The position numbers and the translations under genes were made by a program. From positions 1 to 57,939 of the forward strand of contig JAIRJW010000058.1 of the NCBI GenBank assembly GCA_031260455.1: a stretch of DNA of 57,939 nt. Reading direction: 5' to 3'. Shown here one piece after another: positions 9,572 through 18,414 of the stretch (positions are counted from its first letter, which is position 1; each line of letters begins with the position of its first letter). This DNA is from Fluviicola sp. GTDB taxonomy: Bacteria > Bacteroidota > Bacteroidia > Flavobacteriales_D > Crocinitomicaceae. The notes beneath the pieces were generated by a model, which worked only from the letters and a program-made list of their open reading frames with translations, was not told the origin of the DNA and ran no database searches.

Positions 9572-11113
9572 ATGAAAATCAAACTAATCCTATCCTCCTT
9601 AATCATAGCAACAGGAACGGGAATTTCACAAACGGAAATCCCCAATGGGGTTTCAATAAGCGCCCCGTATAAAATATATGAGTCATATTACAGAGCCCAA
9701 TTTGTAGTAAAAAATACGATGTATTCTCTTAAGTCTGATTACAAAAAAACACTTCTGCAAATACATAAAGGGGAAAATTTTGATTTACAATCCGTAAAAA
9801 AAATAGAAAGTATTAATGGACCATTAGTACCTACCCCGCTCATTTTCGGGGATAAAATTGGATTTCTAAGCAAAGTTTCCTCTAAAAAAACTCACGCGAT
9901 TGAATACAATGAATTCGATGCGAGCTCAAATTCATTTCTACCTCCGGTTAAATTAAGCGAAAGCGAATCAAATTCTGATATTTACATTTCAAACGAAAAG
10001 AATTATTTTGCCGAAGTCACCGACAATCTGAAAGTAAGCTATGGATTATTACTAGGGAACAGAAAATTTACTCATGAAAAGATTCAGATGAGTTTTTCCG
10101 TATACGATTCAAACATTGAAAAAAAATGGAGTAATTCAATCACTTTTCCTTTTGACGACAGCCAATATGAATTGAATTCTATAAAGGTTACCAACAAAGG
10201 AGAAATTTTCTTGTTTTGCACCATCTATCAAAACGAAAAAAGAGAATTTTATAGCAAAACAGGAGAAAAAACAGCAGATCAGGTGTGCTACTGCATAACG
10301 AAGGATGGCGCAGCACCACTTGAACGTGCATTTTTATCCAATTTCAATTCGGCAACATCATTCTACTTTGTCAGTGACAAAGACGGAAATGATTACATGG
10401 CCGGTCTTTATCAGGATAAAGAAGACGGCTCCATCAATTATCAGGGATTTTTCTTATCGAAAATGGTCAATGGAGAATTTCAGGAAGCTGTCGGGTATCC
10501 TTTTGACAAAGAAGTTGTTGACCATTACCTTAAACCTGGAAAAAGCGGAACCATACAGCCATACAGCGGAACAGGAAGGTTAAGCATCAAAAATGTTCAA
10601 TTTGGAGATGATAAGTCAGTTACTGTGTTTTTTAATCAAATGTACAGCTATATAAGAACTACAAAAGATGGCTCTTACCCTGTTTATATAAACCAAAATA
10701 TATTTGTCTCTCATGCCAATCTAAACGGAACCGGGGCCTGGACTATAAAGTTGCCAAAAAATCAACAATCACAATATGAAAAAAGTGAGCTGGGATATTT
10801 TGAAAATTACACTCCGATGTACAGTTATTTATTATATGTCGATCACAAGGATAATTTTTCATTGCCTACGGACGAGACTCCCCGAACCCATCAGTGTAGG
10901 GCAGGAGGATTTATGACCGTCTGCCGGATTGATAATCATTCGGGAGAAATTGATAAAAAGCAATTATTTGATGTCAGTAAATTCTATAAGCATGGAATTT
11001 ATCTATTGAGATTTGATAGTTTTTTGAATATTGATAACAAAGTAGTATTTGAAGCATACACTAAAATGAAAAAGTTTATCACGATTACAATTGACTACGA
11101 AAAAATCTTTTAA
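9572..11113 (+). CDS. Secreted protein of unknown function
   Basis: 513 residues with a signal peptide (MKIKLILSSLIIATGTGISQ) and otherwise no family I recognise. The body is rich in short beta-type segments, aromatic residues, serine and lysine, as in beta-propeller-like extracellular proteins, but I see no clean repeat. No T9SS tail is present. The gene is visibly more A+T-rich than its neighbours (many AAA, ATT, AAT codons), suggesting recent acquisition or fast evolution. It begins 19 bp after the dehydrogenase and ends before a strong terminator. Confidence 0.75.
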   Translation: MKIKLILSSLIIATGTGISQTEIPNGVSISAPYKIYESYYRAQFVVKNTMYSLKSDYKKTLLQIHKGENFDLQSVKKIESINGPLVPTPLIFGDKIGFLSKVSSKKTHAIEYNEFDASSNSFLPPVKLSESESNSDIYISNEKNYFAEVTDNLKVSYGLLLGNRKFTHEKIQMSFSVYDSNIEKKWSNSITFPFDDSQYELNSIKVTNKGEIFLFCTIYQNEKREFYSKTGEKTADQVCYCITKDGAAPLERAFLSNFNSATSFYFVSDKDGNDYMAGLYQDKEDGSINYQGFFLSKMVNGEFQEAVGYPFDKEVVDHYLKPGKSGTIQPYSGTGRLSIKNVQFGDDKSVTVFFNQMYSYIRTTKDGSYPVYINQNIFVSHANLNGTGAWTIKLPKNQQSQYEKSELGYFENYTPMYSYLLYVDHKDNFSLPTDETPRTHQCRAGGFMTVCRIDNHSGEIDKKQLFDVSKFYKHGIYLLRFDSFLNIDNKVVFEAYTKMKKFITITIDYEKIF

Positions 11114-11134
11114 CGTCAATCAAATAAATTATTC

Positions 11135-11170
11135 AAAACGGCAAAAACAAATATTGTTCTTGCCGTTTTT
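11135..11170 (+). terminator. Rho-independent terminator
   Basis: A 10-bp stem AAAACGGCAA / TTGCCGTTTT with a 15-nt loop, ending in a T run, lies just after the 9572-11113 gene. Confidence 0.8.
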
Positions 11171-11229
11171 AGTATCAATCACGCAGTTTCAAACTTTTCT
11201 TCTAATTTAGTTCCAGCTAAAAAACAGAT

Positions 11230-12642
11230 GTGAAATTATTCTCCGGGCTTCCCATTTTCAAAGACATTCGTTTCTGGATCTGCTTATTCTTCCTGATCCG
11301 CATGTATGGAATTACGAATCCGCCACTGGAAGTTGCCCATAACTGGCGACAAACCACAGGAACCATGGTGGCAAGAAACTTCTACGAAGAATCAGCTAAT
11401 ATTCTTTATCCGCGGGTTGACTTTGCCGGAGAAAAAACCGGAATTACCGGAATGGAATTTCCGCTTTTGAATTACATCAGCTATTGGGTATCGGAATTAT
11501 TCGGTTACCAGCATTGGTATGGCCGACTGATCAACCTGGTCATTAGTAGCTTGGGAGCCTGGTTTTTCTTCCGGATCCTGGCACGCTACTTCAGCCGGGA
11601 AACAGCATTCAATGCGTCCATCATTCTGCTGGCATCTATCTGGTTTGCATACAGCCGCAAAATTATGCCGGACACTTTCGCTACATCATTGGTGCTTATC
11701 GGTTTTTTCTATGCCTGCAAGTATTTTGAAGATGCAGAAAAAAAGTGGCTCCACCTCACATTATATGCCGTACTGACTCTATTGGGCATTCTGGCAAAAC
11801 TACCCGCAGGCTTTTTACTGGTCCTTTACGCCTTTTTCATTTTCAACAAAAACATTCCGGTCAATCTCAAAATCATTTTTTTCATCATCAGCGGAATCAT
11901 TCTCGCTCCTGTTGCCTGGTGGTATTTCAGCTGGGTTCCTTATTTGGTGGAGAAATACCAGTTCTGGCATTTTTTCATGGGGAAACCGATCAGTACCGGA
12001 GCTAAAGAACTGATGGAAAACTGGAAAGACGGATTGAAACATTTTTACGATGCAGCATTGAAATTTGTCGGATTCGGAGCTTTTGTCATCGGGTTATTTT
12101 TTGCATTCAGGAAAGGAAATAAGTTGCTGCTCCGCATCCTGGGACTTTCTTTCGCAGCATTCCTGGTCATTGCATTGAAAGCTGGATTCACGTTCACGCA
12201 TCATTCCTACTACATTATCCCGTTTGTGCCGGTAATGGCTTTGGTAGCGGGATACGGTATCAGTCAGTTCCGGAAAAAAGGCCTCCGGATTCTGTTCCTA
12301 TTTTTCATTGTACTGGAAGGAACGCTCAATCAACTGCACGATTTCAGGATTAAGGAGCACGAGCTGGCTTTTGTAAAACTGGAGGCTGAAATGGATCATT
12401 TTTCGAAACGAACCGATCTCATTGCAGTGAATACCGGAGATAATCCTACTGCTGTTTATTTTGCACACCGAAAAGGCTGGGCAGCAAGCAACGATGAGCT
12501 TCTAAACCCGGCTTTCAGAGAATCAATCCGGAAAAAAGGCTGTAAGTACATCGTAGTCCTGAAACGATATCTCGGCGGGAATTTGTACCTGGAATTGCCG
12601 GTTGTGGTAAACAATGAAAACTGGATTATTTACAAACTTTAG
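11230..12642 (+). CDS. GT-C family membrane glycosyltransferase (GT39/ArnT-like)
   Basis: 470 residues starting at a GTG (the upstream ATG overlaps it in another frame and hits a stop at once). About ten hydrophobic segments, an N-terminal loop with PPLEVAHNWRQTT and an acidic/aromatic first periplasmic loop (FAGEKTGITGMEFPLLNY) resemble dolichyl- or undecaprenyl-phosphate-sugar glycosyltransferases of the GT-C fold. Such enzymes transfer sugars to protein or lipid on the outer side of the inner membrane. The donor and acceptor cannot be inferred from the sequence. Confidence 0.75.
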   Translation: MKLFSGLPIFKDIRFWICLFFLIRMYGITNPPLEVAHNWRQTTGTMVARNFYEESANILYPRVDFAGEKTGITGMEFPLLNYISYWVSELFGYQHWYGRLINLVISSLGAWFFFRILARYFSRETAFNASIILLASIWFAYSRKIMPDTFATSLVLIGFFYACKYFEDAEKKWLHLTLYAVLTLLGILAKLPAGFLLVLYAFFIFNKNIPVNLKIIFFIISGIILAPVAWWYFSWVPYLVEKYQFWHFFMGKPISTGAKELMENWKDGLKHFYDAALKFVGFGAFVIGLFFAFRKGNKLLLRILGLSFAAFLVIALKAGFTFTHHSYYIIPFVPVMALVAGYGISQFRKKGLRILFLFFIVLEGTLNQLHDFRIKEHELAFVKLEAEMDHFSKRTDLIAVNTGDNPTAVYFAHRKGWAASNDELLNPAFRESIRKKGCKYIVVLKRYLGGNLYLELPVVVNNENWIIYKL

Positions 12643-12652
12643 CCTGGAATCG

Positions 12653-12748
12653 CCGGGGCTCCAACTCAAAAAGTAAACAAAATTACGGGTTGAATCTTCA
12701 TATTGGGGGACCCCGGACTGGTTGACAGCCTGGAAATTGGGCACAATT
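12653..12748. other. Structured intergenic segment, candidate RNA
   Basis: An inverted repeat CCGGGGCTCCAA (12653-12664) and TTGGGGGACCCCGG (12703-12716) forms about 12 bp with two single-base bulges around a 38-nt loop. A second hairpin, GAAATT / AATTTC, follows at 12731-12748. There is no T run and no ORF. It could be an unrecognised non-coding RNA, a decayed element or a processed 3' end of the upstream gene. Confidence 0.35.
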
Positions 12749-12885
12749 TCATCCATCAGACACCTGGGAATTGCTTATGAAACCTTCTTGTACTGAAAGG
12801 AATAAAGAGCTTGTTAAAAAAAGGACCCGGATCAACTCCATATCTGTTATTCTAAATAAAAAGCAAGCTGGTATTGAATTTAGGC

Positions 12886-12893
12886 TAAATTTG
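12886..12893 (+). promoter_or_regulatory. -7 box TAAATTTG upstream of GH25 gene
   Basis: An exact TAnnTTTG match 10 nt before the ATG at 12904; a -33 element is not clear. Confidence 0.45.
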
Positions 12894-12903
12894 CAGCTGG
12901 TTC

Positions 12904-13668
12904 ATGGCTAAAAGAAAGGTTTCAAAGAAGCGTGTTAAACGCGGGGCAAAAAAACGTAAAAAGAATAAGTTCTTTTCCTGGGTGCTCATCCCGATAGGAA
13001 TAGCAGCATTTATTTTCTTTTGGTACAAATCCAACCAGGTGGTTCAAACCTCTGCTCATTTCCATGAGATTATTCCTCCGGGTTATAAAAGTGTCGGGCT
13101 GGATGTTTCGCACCACCAGGGTGTGATTGACTGGGATTTATTGCTTACGGAAAAAGGCTTCGACACCATTATTGATTTCGTGTATTGCAAAGTCACCGAA
13201 GGATCGGATCATATTGATACCCAATGGCAACGCAACCGGGACTATTTGAATAAACACGGCATTTCGAACGGAGCTTATCATTATTTCAATCCGAAATCGC
13301 TTCCGCGACCTCAGGCTGCTTTTTTCCTGGCCAATTACCAGATCAGAAGTATCGATCTGCCTCCTGTACTGGATGTGGAAGATGAAGGTTTTTCCGACGA
13401 GGACCTGAGAACCAAAATTCAAATCTGGTGCGAAGAAGTGAAAAAGGCTACAGGCATCAAACCCATTATTTACACTTCACTGCATTTTTATGAGACCAAA
13501 TTCCGGGGAAAGATGGATGGTTATAACTTTTGGATCGCTGCATACGACCGGGAACCAGAATACATGACAGACCGGGAAGTATTACACTGGCAATTTTCAA
13601 AATCCGGCAGGCTACCGGGAATAAGTGAAGACGTGGATCTGAATGTCAGTAAGCTGGACCTATATTAA
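12904..13668 (+). CDS. Glycoside hydrolase family 25 (lysozyme-like), membrane-anchored
   Basis: 254 residues. A very basic N-terminus (KRKVSKKRVKRG) precedes a single transmembrane helix (about 24-42), so the enzyme is anchored with its catalytic domain outside the cytoplasm. GH25 signatures are GLDVSHHQGVIDW (catalytic-site aspartate), FVYCKVTEG, GAYHYFNP, PPVLDVED (catalytic acid pair) and LHWQFS. GH25 enzymes cut the MurNAc-GlcNAc bond in peptidoglycan. Here the likely job is wall remodelling rather than phage lysis, as no phage genes are nearby. Confidence 0.9.
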   Translation: MAKRKVSKKRVKRGAKKRKKNKFFSWVLIPIGIAAFIFFWYKSNQVVQTSAHFHEIIPPGYKSVGLDVSHHQGVIDWDLLLTEKGFDTIIDFVYCKVTEGSDHIDTQWQRNRDYLNKHGISNGAYHYFNPKSLPRPQAAFFLANYQIRSIDLPPVLDVEDEGFSDEDLRTKIQIWCEEVKKATGIKPIIYTSLHFYETKFRGKMDGYNFWIAAYDREPEYMTDREVLHWQFSKSGRLPGISEDVDLNVSKLDLY

Positions 13669-13712
13669 TTAATGTAAAATTCAAAAACGTTCGGCAAGAG
13701 AACTGTGCATTT

Positions 13713-14264
13713 TCAATTATTCCAGTATTGTCCTTCTCCGCCCTTCATCTGATGATAGGAACGCGTGAGATAGGCCAGTAAAATGCGCATTGCATCAAAA
13801 GCTTCTTCCGTTTCCTGGCTGATTTCCTTTTTCTGCAGTTTCAGCAGTAATTTCATATATAAGGCATGAAAGCAAACTTCCAGATGATTCATCCCCTTAA
13901 GGTTGGAATGTTCGATAAAATCCTCGATATAAGGAAGTGCTGTGGTATAAAGTGACCGGTATTTTTCATCGTTCACAACTGTAAGCAATGAATTGTGCAG
14001 ATAGGATAATTCGACCAGGACATCCTGTAATTCCAGGCGGTGTCCGGATTCGGTAATGCGCTCCGACCGCATATCCCGGATCAGGCCGGAATACCAGTTA
14101 CGGTATTGCTCCCGGTAAGCTTTATCCGGAAGATTAGGCTCTACAACTTCTTTCATGATCCGATCCAAATCAAATTGATATGCACGCATCAAATCCTCAA
14201 TCTGATACATGTACAAAATGTATTCGGCAATGTTCTCCCTGAATTTCTGTTGCGCTATCAGCAT
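13713..14264 (-). CDS. DUF4924-family conserved protein
   Basis: 183 residues, all helical and without signal peptide. The pattern AEYILYMYQIEDLMRAY at the start and MRILLAYLTRSYHQMK at the end is what I recall for DUF4924, a family limited to Bacteroidota with no known function. It is last in a three-gene operon: its ATG is 3 bp after the stop of the OmpH-like lipoprotein, which itself is 2 bp after a small conserved protein. A link with envelope stress or outer-membrane biogenesis is only inferred from these neighbours. Confidence 0.8.
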   Translation of the reverse strand: MLIAQQKFRENIAEYILYMYQIEDLMRAYQFDLDRIMKEVVEPNLPDKAYREQYRNWYSGLIRDMRSERITESGHRLELQDVLVELSYLHNSLLTVVNDEKYRSLYTTALPYIEDFIEHSNLKGMNHLEVCFHALYMKLLLKLQKKEISQETEEAFDAMRILLAYLTRSYHQMKGGEGQYWNN

Positions 14265-14267
14265 AGT

Positions 14268-14879
14268 TTATTTCCCCAGGTCTTTATCCATCATTTCTTG
14301 TTCGTGGTTCAGGAAGTCAATAAACGAACGTGTTACATTCATTTTATCACTAATGAAATTAATTTGTCCACCCTGACCATGAATAAGCAAGATATCAATT
14401 CCATATTTTTCGCAATATTTTTTCCCCGCCACTTCAATCTTTTTAGATAATACCGTCAACGCTTCACCGGTCTCTTTTTCCAGCTGGGCACCACGTGTTT
14501 GCTGCATATTCATCAATTGCTCACGCAAACGCACGATTTCGTTTTCCAAACTTTGCATATCTGCTCCGGTCATCGTTCCTTCGTGCATATACTTTTCGTA
14601 ATTCTGCGCCTTTTGCTCCAGGGAACGTTGCTTTGAAATCAGTTCGTTCTGAAAAGCTTCTCCTTTTTTAGTTATGCGCGTATCTTCATTTTTATAATAC
14701 GTGAAGCCTTCTTTTAAACTGTCCGAATAATAAAATGCGATTTTCAACCCTTTGGAGTCTACCGTAGGAACAACCGGAGGGATTTCTTCTTTTGTTTTCG
14801 TTTCTTCTTTCTTATCCGAACATGCGAATGTTGTCGACCCGAGAATTAAACCTGCGGCAATAACCTGTCCTAATTTCAT
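14268..14879 (-). CDS. OmpH/Skp-like lipoprotein chaperone
   Basis: 203 residues. The N-terminus is a lipoprotein signal (ILGSTTFACSDKK, lipidated cysteine at about 20). The rest has the OmpH/Skp layout: a short beta strand (KIAFYYSDSL), a long coiled-coil hairpin (KGEAFQNEL to EKETGEALTV) and a closing strand (YGIDILLIHG). Skp holds unfolded outer-membrane proteins in the periplasm. Lipid anchoring is a difference from soluble E. coli Skp. It is the middle gene of a tight operon. Confidence 0.85.
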   Translation of the reverse strand: MKLGQVIAAGLILGSTTFACSDKKEETKTKEEIPPVVPTVDSKGLKIAFYYSDSLKEGFTYYKNEDTRITKKGEAFQNELISKQRSLEQKAQNYEKYMHEGTMTGADMQSLENEIVRLREQLMNMQQTRGAQLEKETGEALTVLSKKIEVAGKKYCEKYGIDILLIHGQGGQINFISDKMNVTRSFIDFLNHEQEMMDKDLGK

Positions 14880-14881
14880 AC

Positions 14882-15124
14882 TTATTTGTTTTTAAAAGCT
14901 TCTTCCCAGTCTGTTCTCATGGAAAGAAACCGTTCTAATGAGTTATGTAATAATTGATCCGTCACCATGCGCTTCACTTCTTCCACTCCACCATTCACAT
15001 CCGCTTCCGCAATTTTGAAAATCTGTTCAAACTGACCCAATTCAATTTTAACGAGGTATTTTGCATTATACAAGAAAATCTGAATCTTGTAACGGGAATG
15101 AGGGATATCAGCAATTACACGCAT
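14882..15124 (-). CDS. Small conserved protein of unknown function
   Basis: 80 residues from the ATG at 15124 (MRVIADIPHSRYKIQIFLYNAKYLVKIE starts here; I give only the first part of the reading). The frame runs on upstream to 15271 but those residues have no coherent character, so the short form is preferred. It has an N-terminal beta portion and a C-terminal helix (GVEEVKRMVTDQLLHNSLE). It heads the operon with the OmpH-like lipoprotein (2-bp gap). I recognise a Bacteroidota-conserved type but no function. Confidence 0.75.
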   Translation of the reverse strand: MRVIADIPHSRYKIQIFLYNAKYLVKIELGQFEQIFKIAEADVNGGVEEVKRMVTDQLLHNSLERFLSMRTDWEEAFKNK

Positions 15125-15327
15125 AATACCGACAAAAATAATGAAATTGAAAAAAGAGGGACTTTTTCTACAGGATAAATTAATGGAGAATTCAAAATGA
15201 AGAAGTAAGCAAGTAATATTGAGAAGATACCATTGAAAAAATGAGCACTCTTGATAATTGATAATTAGCAATTAGATAATTATCAAGATTAGTTTTTCAA
15301 TTTTACCTTTTCAATTCAAACGAATTC

Positions 15328-15726
15328 TTAGGCAACTACCAGATCGTTGTCCGTATACTCCCGGAAATCAAACGGAACATGAACCATAAAAGCATAATCC
15401 TGGCCCACTTCATACATATCCTCGTCGGATTGTCTGTAATACCATTCAACTCTCGCTTTTTTACCCAAATCAACTAACTCATTCAATTTGTAAAGCAAGA
15501 ACAAAATACGCTTGGATGAAGTAATATTGAAATACTCCAAATCAATTCTCACGAGCGTCTCTTCCAGCGGACTCGCCATGTAAGTATCAAACCATGTTAA
15601 AACGACTCCCCAAAAAGATTCTGAATCATCCGGAATCGAACGTCCTTTGATTTCCATGATTCCTGTAACAGGATTAAAATCTATTAAGGGAGTTTGAGCA
15701 GTCGCCTGAATTAATAATGTATCCAT
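15328..15726 (-). CDS. SiaC-family regulatory phosphoprotein (DUF1987)
   Basis: 132 residues. The family pattern is clear: TPLIDFNPVTGIMEIKGRSI at the start, DDSESFWGVVLTWFDTY, then EYFNITSSKRIL. In Pseudomonas SiaC, a threonine in the corresponding loop is phosphorylated by the SiaB kinase and dephosphorylated by the SiaA phosphatase, controlling a diguanylate cyclase; the ITSSK segment here holds the candidate residue. No siaA, siaB or cyclase gene is nearby, so the partner proteins must be encoded elsewhere or differ. Confidence 0.85.
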   Translation of the reverse strand: MDTLLIQATAQTPLIDFNPVTGIMEIKGRSIPDDSESFWGVVLTWFDTYMASPLEETLVRIDLEYFNITSSKRILFLLYKLNELVDLGKKARVEWYYRQSDEDMYEVGQDYAFMVHVPFDFREYTDNDLVVA

Positions 15727-15847
15727 TTCTCACTTTCGCTTCCGCAAGTTGTGAATTATTTTTCAAACGGCAAGATACTTTTCTACGAAAGATTTAATAT
15801 TTTCGACTAAACAACTCAGTATTAACCGTAAAACTTCATATTAACAC

Positions 15848-16657
15848 TTAATCATTTGTCAGGTGAAATCTCAGCAAATCTGCCATCGGGCTGGGCAGGC
15901 ACTTCACAATAGTAATTCCCTGATTTTTAAATACTTCTTCAAAAATGGCCCGTTGTTCAAAACCATAGGTTCCGATGAAGGCAATCTGACCCGGATCGGG
16001 AATATTCAAAACGTAACGCTCTAAGAACAATTCCGCGTTTTTCCGGTGTAAAAAATCCAGAGGAAGATGAGCAGTCTGACGTGCCAAGTCTGCAATCCAT
16101 TTTTGTGCATCCGCGCTGGCAAGCTTACTCAAAACGGATGGTTTCGATTCAAACAATTCAATCCAGGAAGTTTCCCACTCCGGCGAATCCAGTAAGAACC
16201 TTACAAGCAATTTTCCAAAGTAAAACCCGCTTCCCTCATCTCCAATCAAAGAACCATAGCCTCCAATCCGGTCAATAATCCTGTTTCCGTCATAATGCAC
16301 AAGGATAGATCCCGTTCCCAAAATTCCCAGCCAACCAGGTTGTTTTCCATAAAGCGCCCGACAAGCCGCAAGTGTATCAGGCTGAACTTCTACCCTGGAA
16401 AAACCAACTTGCAGCAAAAAAGACTCCATTTCTTCCTGAACCAGCCCGGAAGCGCATCCTGCTCCGTAAAAATAAAGCGGGACGTGCAGACCTTTGAATG
16501 TTTTCTGCAATTCCTCCAGGATTTCCGCTTTCTCTGTAAAAGCATATTTGGGATGCAGGCTACGTGTCTGAAAAAATGTCGTTTCGTTATTTTCGTACAC
16601 TAAAGTCCAACAAGTTGAACTTCCTCCTGAATCTGCAATAAGGTATTTTACATCCAT
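15848..16657 (-). CDS. BadF/BadG-type ATPase, probable N-acetylglucosamine kinase
   Basis: 269 residues from the ATG at 16657. ASKHA-fold signatures are LIADSGGSSTCW (phosphate-1), GAGCASG, GILGTGSILVHYDG (phosphate-2), GGYGSLIGDEGSGFYFGK and IAFIGTYGF (adenosine region). These match the eukaryote-like N-acetylglucosamine kinases and the BadF/BadG/BcrA/D group found in Bacteroidota. The likely reaction is ATP-dependent phosphorylation of an amino sugar salvaged from wall or host glycans. A -7 box ends 4 nt before the start, favouring this ATG over the upstream frame extension. Confidence 0.82.
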   Translation of the reverse strand: MDVKYLIADSGGSSTCWTLVYENNETTFFQTRSLHPKYAFTEKAEILEELQKTFKGLHVPLYFYGAGCASGLVQEEMESFLLQVGFSRVEVQPDTLAACRALYGKQPGWLGILGTGSILVHYDGNRIIDRIGGYGSLIGDEGSGFYFGKLLVRFLLDSPEWETSWIELFESKPSVLSKLASADAQKWIADLARQTAHLPLDFLHRKNAELFLERYVLNIPDPGQIAFIGTYGFEQRAIFEEVFKNQGITIVKCLPSPMADLLRFHLTND

Positions 16658-16661
16658 ATGC

Positions 16662-16669
16662 CAAATGTA
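16662..16669 (-). promoter_or_regulatory. -7 box TACATTTG upstream of the sugar kinase
   Basis: The minus-strand TACATTTG matches TAnnTTTG and ends 4 nt before the ATG at 16657, implying a leaderless or near-leaderless message. Confidence 0.4.
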
Positions 16670-16805
16670 CTTTTCTTTTACACACAAATCCCTCAACGGG
16701 AGTCCGATTGAACAAAAGAATGCCTGTCCCCTCCCTGTTCCGGTTATTTATTCTGTCATTTACCGGAATTTTGTGGTAACTTGCATTTATAGTTATAGAG
16801 AAGGC

Positions 16806-17696
16806 ATGAATCCTGCAGGGAAATATCGGATTTTAGAACAAATTGATGCAACTAAGAAACGAAAGTTTGCTGCCATTTTTCTGGCCGAAAGTAAACTATC
16901 AGGGGCTAAATCTATTCTGAAAACGGTTCAGAAACACGAAGACAATGTATTGGCACAGGAACGTTTAAGAAAAGAAGCGGCCTTTTCATTCGTTGTTGAC
17001 GGACTTCCTGAAACAATGGATTTTTTCGAAAGCGAATCGGAAATTCTGCTCTTCAAATCCTTCCAGAACGGCATCACTCTGAACGACTACCTGGAGCAAT
17101 TCAGTTCCAGGGAAAAGGCTTTGCAGCTCCTCAAAGTACTCGAACAACTGGAGCCTATCCTAGAGCACATTCACCAAAACCAGGTTTATCATTTGGATAT
17201 CAAGCCAGGAAATCTCATCATTGACCCTTCAAAAGATTTGCGGGTCTCACTGATTGATTTCGGACTGGCTATCAATAAAAACGAACCGGACACCCGGAAA
17301 ACGCTTTTTCCGTTAGGGTTTGCAGCTCCCGAATTACTTCTGAACCAGCTGGATCTGGTGGATCCAAGAACAGATTATTTTGCTTTGGGTATTACCTGCT
17401 GGACTTGTCTTCAGGGACACATGCCGTTGATCGATTCTAACCCGAGTATTACAACCAACCTGCAGCTGACCTACCCGCTTCCGAATCTCGACAATAAATA
17501 CAAAGCTATCAGTCCTGTCCTGCAAAAACTCGCTGCCAAACACCAGTTCACTGTTCCCCCGAACAAGCTAAACCCGGAAGAGCAAAAAGCCGCTCTCATC
17601 AAAGGAATGGACAAACGGTATGCTTCCTATACAGAATTCTTAGCTGATTTTGAAAAGCAATTAACAAGCGGAAAAAAAAGCTGGTGGCCGTTTTAA
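16806..17696 (+). CDS. Serine/threonine protein kinase (Hanks type, divergent)
   Basis: 296 residues from the ATG at 16806 (MNPAGKYRILEQI). The kinase fold is shown by the VAIK-like lysine in KSILKTVQK, the catalytic loop HLDIKPGNLIID, the SLIDFGLAI metal motif, an APE-like AAPELLL and DYFALGITCW. The glycine-rich loop is degenerate (IDATKKRKF, no GxGxxG), and the HRD arginine is leucine. Catalytic lysine, aspartate and DFG are kept, so activity is plausible. No transmembrane or sensor domain is present. It diverges from the sugar-kinase gene. Confidence 0.85.
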   Translation: MNPAGKYRILEQIDATKKRKFAAIFLAESKLSGAKSILKTVQKHEDNVLAQERLRKEAAFSFVVDGLPETMDFFESESEILLFKSFQNGITLNDYLEQFSSREKALQLLKVLEQLEPILEHIHQNQVYHLDIKPGNLIIDPSKDLRVSLIDFGLAINKNEPDTRKTLFPLGFAAPELLLNQLDLVDPRTDYFALGITCWTCLQGHMPLIDSNPSITTNLQLTYPLPNLDNKYKAISPVLQKLAAKHQFTVPPNKLNPEEQKAALIKGMDKRYASYTEFLADFEKQLTSGKKSWWPF

Positions 17697-17757
17697 GTTA
17701 AGAATCGGGAAAGGAAAAATGAAAAAGACCGCAAATTTGTAATCACTTAATTTTCAC

Positions 17758-18414
17758 TTAAAAAAACAAATCTTTTCGATATCCGATACTACATCCGAAG
17801 TTCAGTGCTGAAACCTGTGTATTGGCACCTCCGGAAAGTTTCGCAGAACCTGCAGCAACAATTGCATACGAGAGAGAGACATCCATAAACAAGGTCCCGA
17901 AAGCAAATTGTTTTTTTGCACCTCCCTGTAAGCCAAAACTCAACAGGAATATGCTCCCTTTATTGGCATCACGAACGGTATAAGCACTTTGATCGATTGG
18001 CTCGGTCACCTTACTGCTCAGGCGATACAAGGAAAAATCAAATACGGTTCCGCCATAAAGCCCAAAGCCGTAATCAAAATTAGATCCGATAAAATACCTT
18101 CTGGTTCCTCCCTGAATCCCGAATTGGGTTACTCCGTTTTTCACTCCGACCGTCATTACGGAAGGGCTTGTTCCGAGGTTGTTAGCCTCCGCATAAGTTG
18201 AATCGAGTTTATTGTTCTTCAGACTGGCATAAGCGCGCACCAAAATGGATGCGCTCTCATCGCGCGGAATTTCCACCCCCAGATTCAACGTCTTGAACAA
18301 CTGACCCGAACCGAATCCGTAATTCAGCCCCGGACCAGCCATCAACCCAATCTGTGCCTGCGAAGAAATGCTGAAAAACACAGCAATGACAAGAAGTAAT
18401 ATTTTTGTTTTCAT
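17758..18414 (-). CDS. Outer membrane beta-barrel protein
   Basis: 218 residues with a signal peptide ending SSQAQ, then GLMAGPGLNYGFGSG and alternating aromatic/glycine strands typical of small outer-membrane barrels (FGLYGGTVFDFSLY, SIFLLSFGLQGGAK), ending in the aromatic pair FF. No specific family is recognised. Its ATG overlaps the stop of tag (ATGA), so the two are translated from one transcript despite unrelated roles. Confidence 0.75.
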   Translation of the reverse strand: MKTKILLLVIAVFFSISSQAQIGLMAGPGLNYGFGSGQLFKTLNLGVEIPRDESASILVRAYASLKNNKLDSTYAEANNLGTSPSVMTVGVKNGVTQFGIQGGTRRYFIGSNFDYGFGLYGGTVFDFSLYRLSSKVTEPIDQSAYTVRDANKGSIFLLSFGLQGGAKKQFAFGTLFMDVSLSYAIVAAGSAKLSGGANTQVSALNFGCSIGYRKDLFF

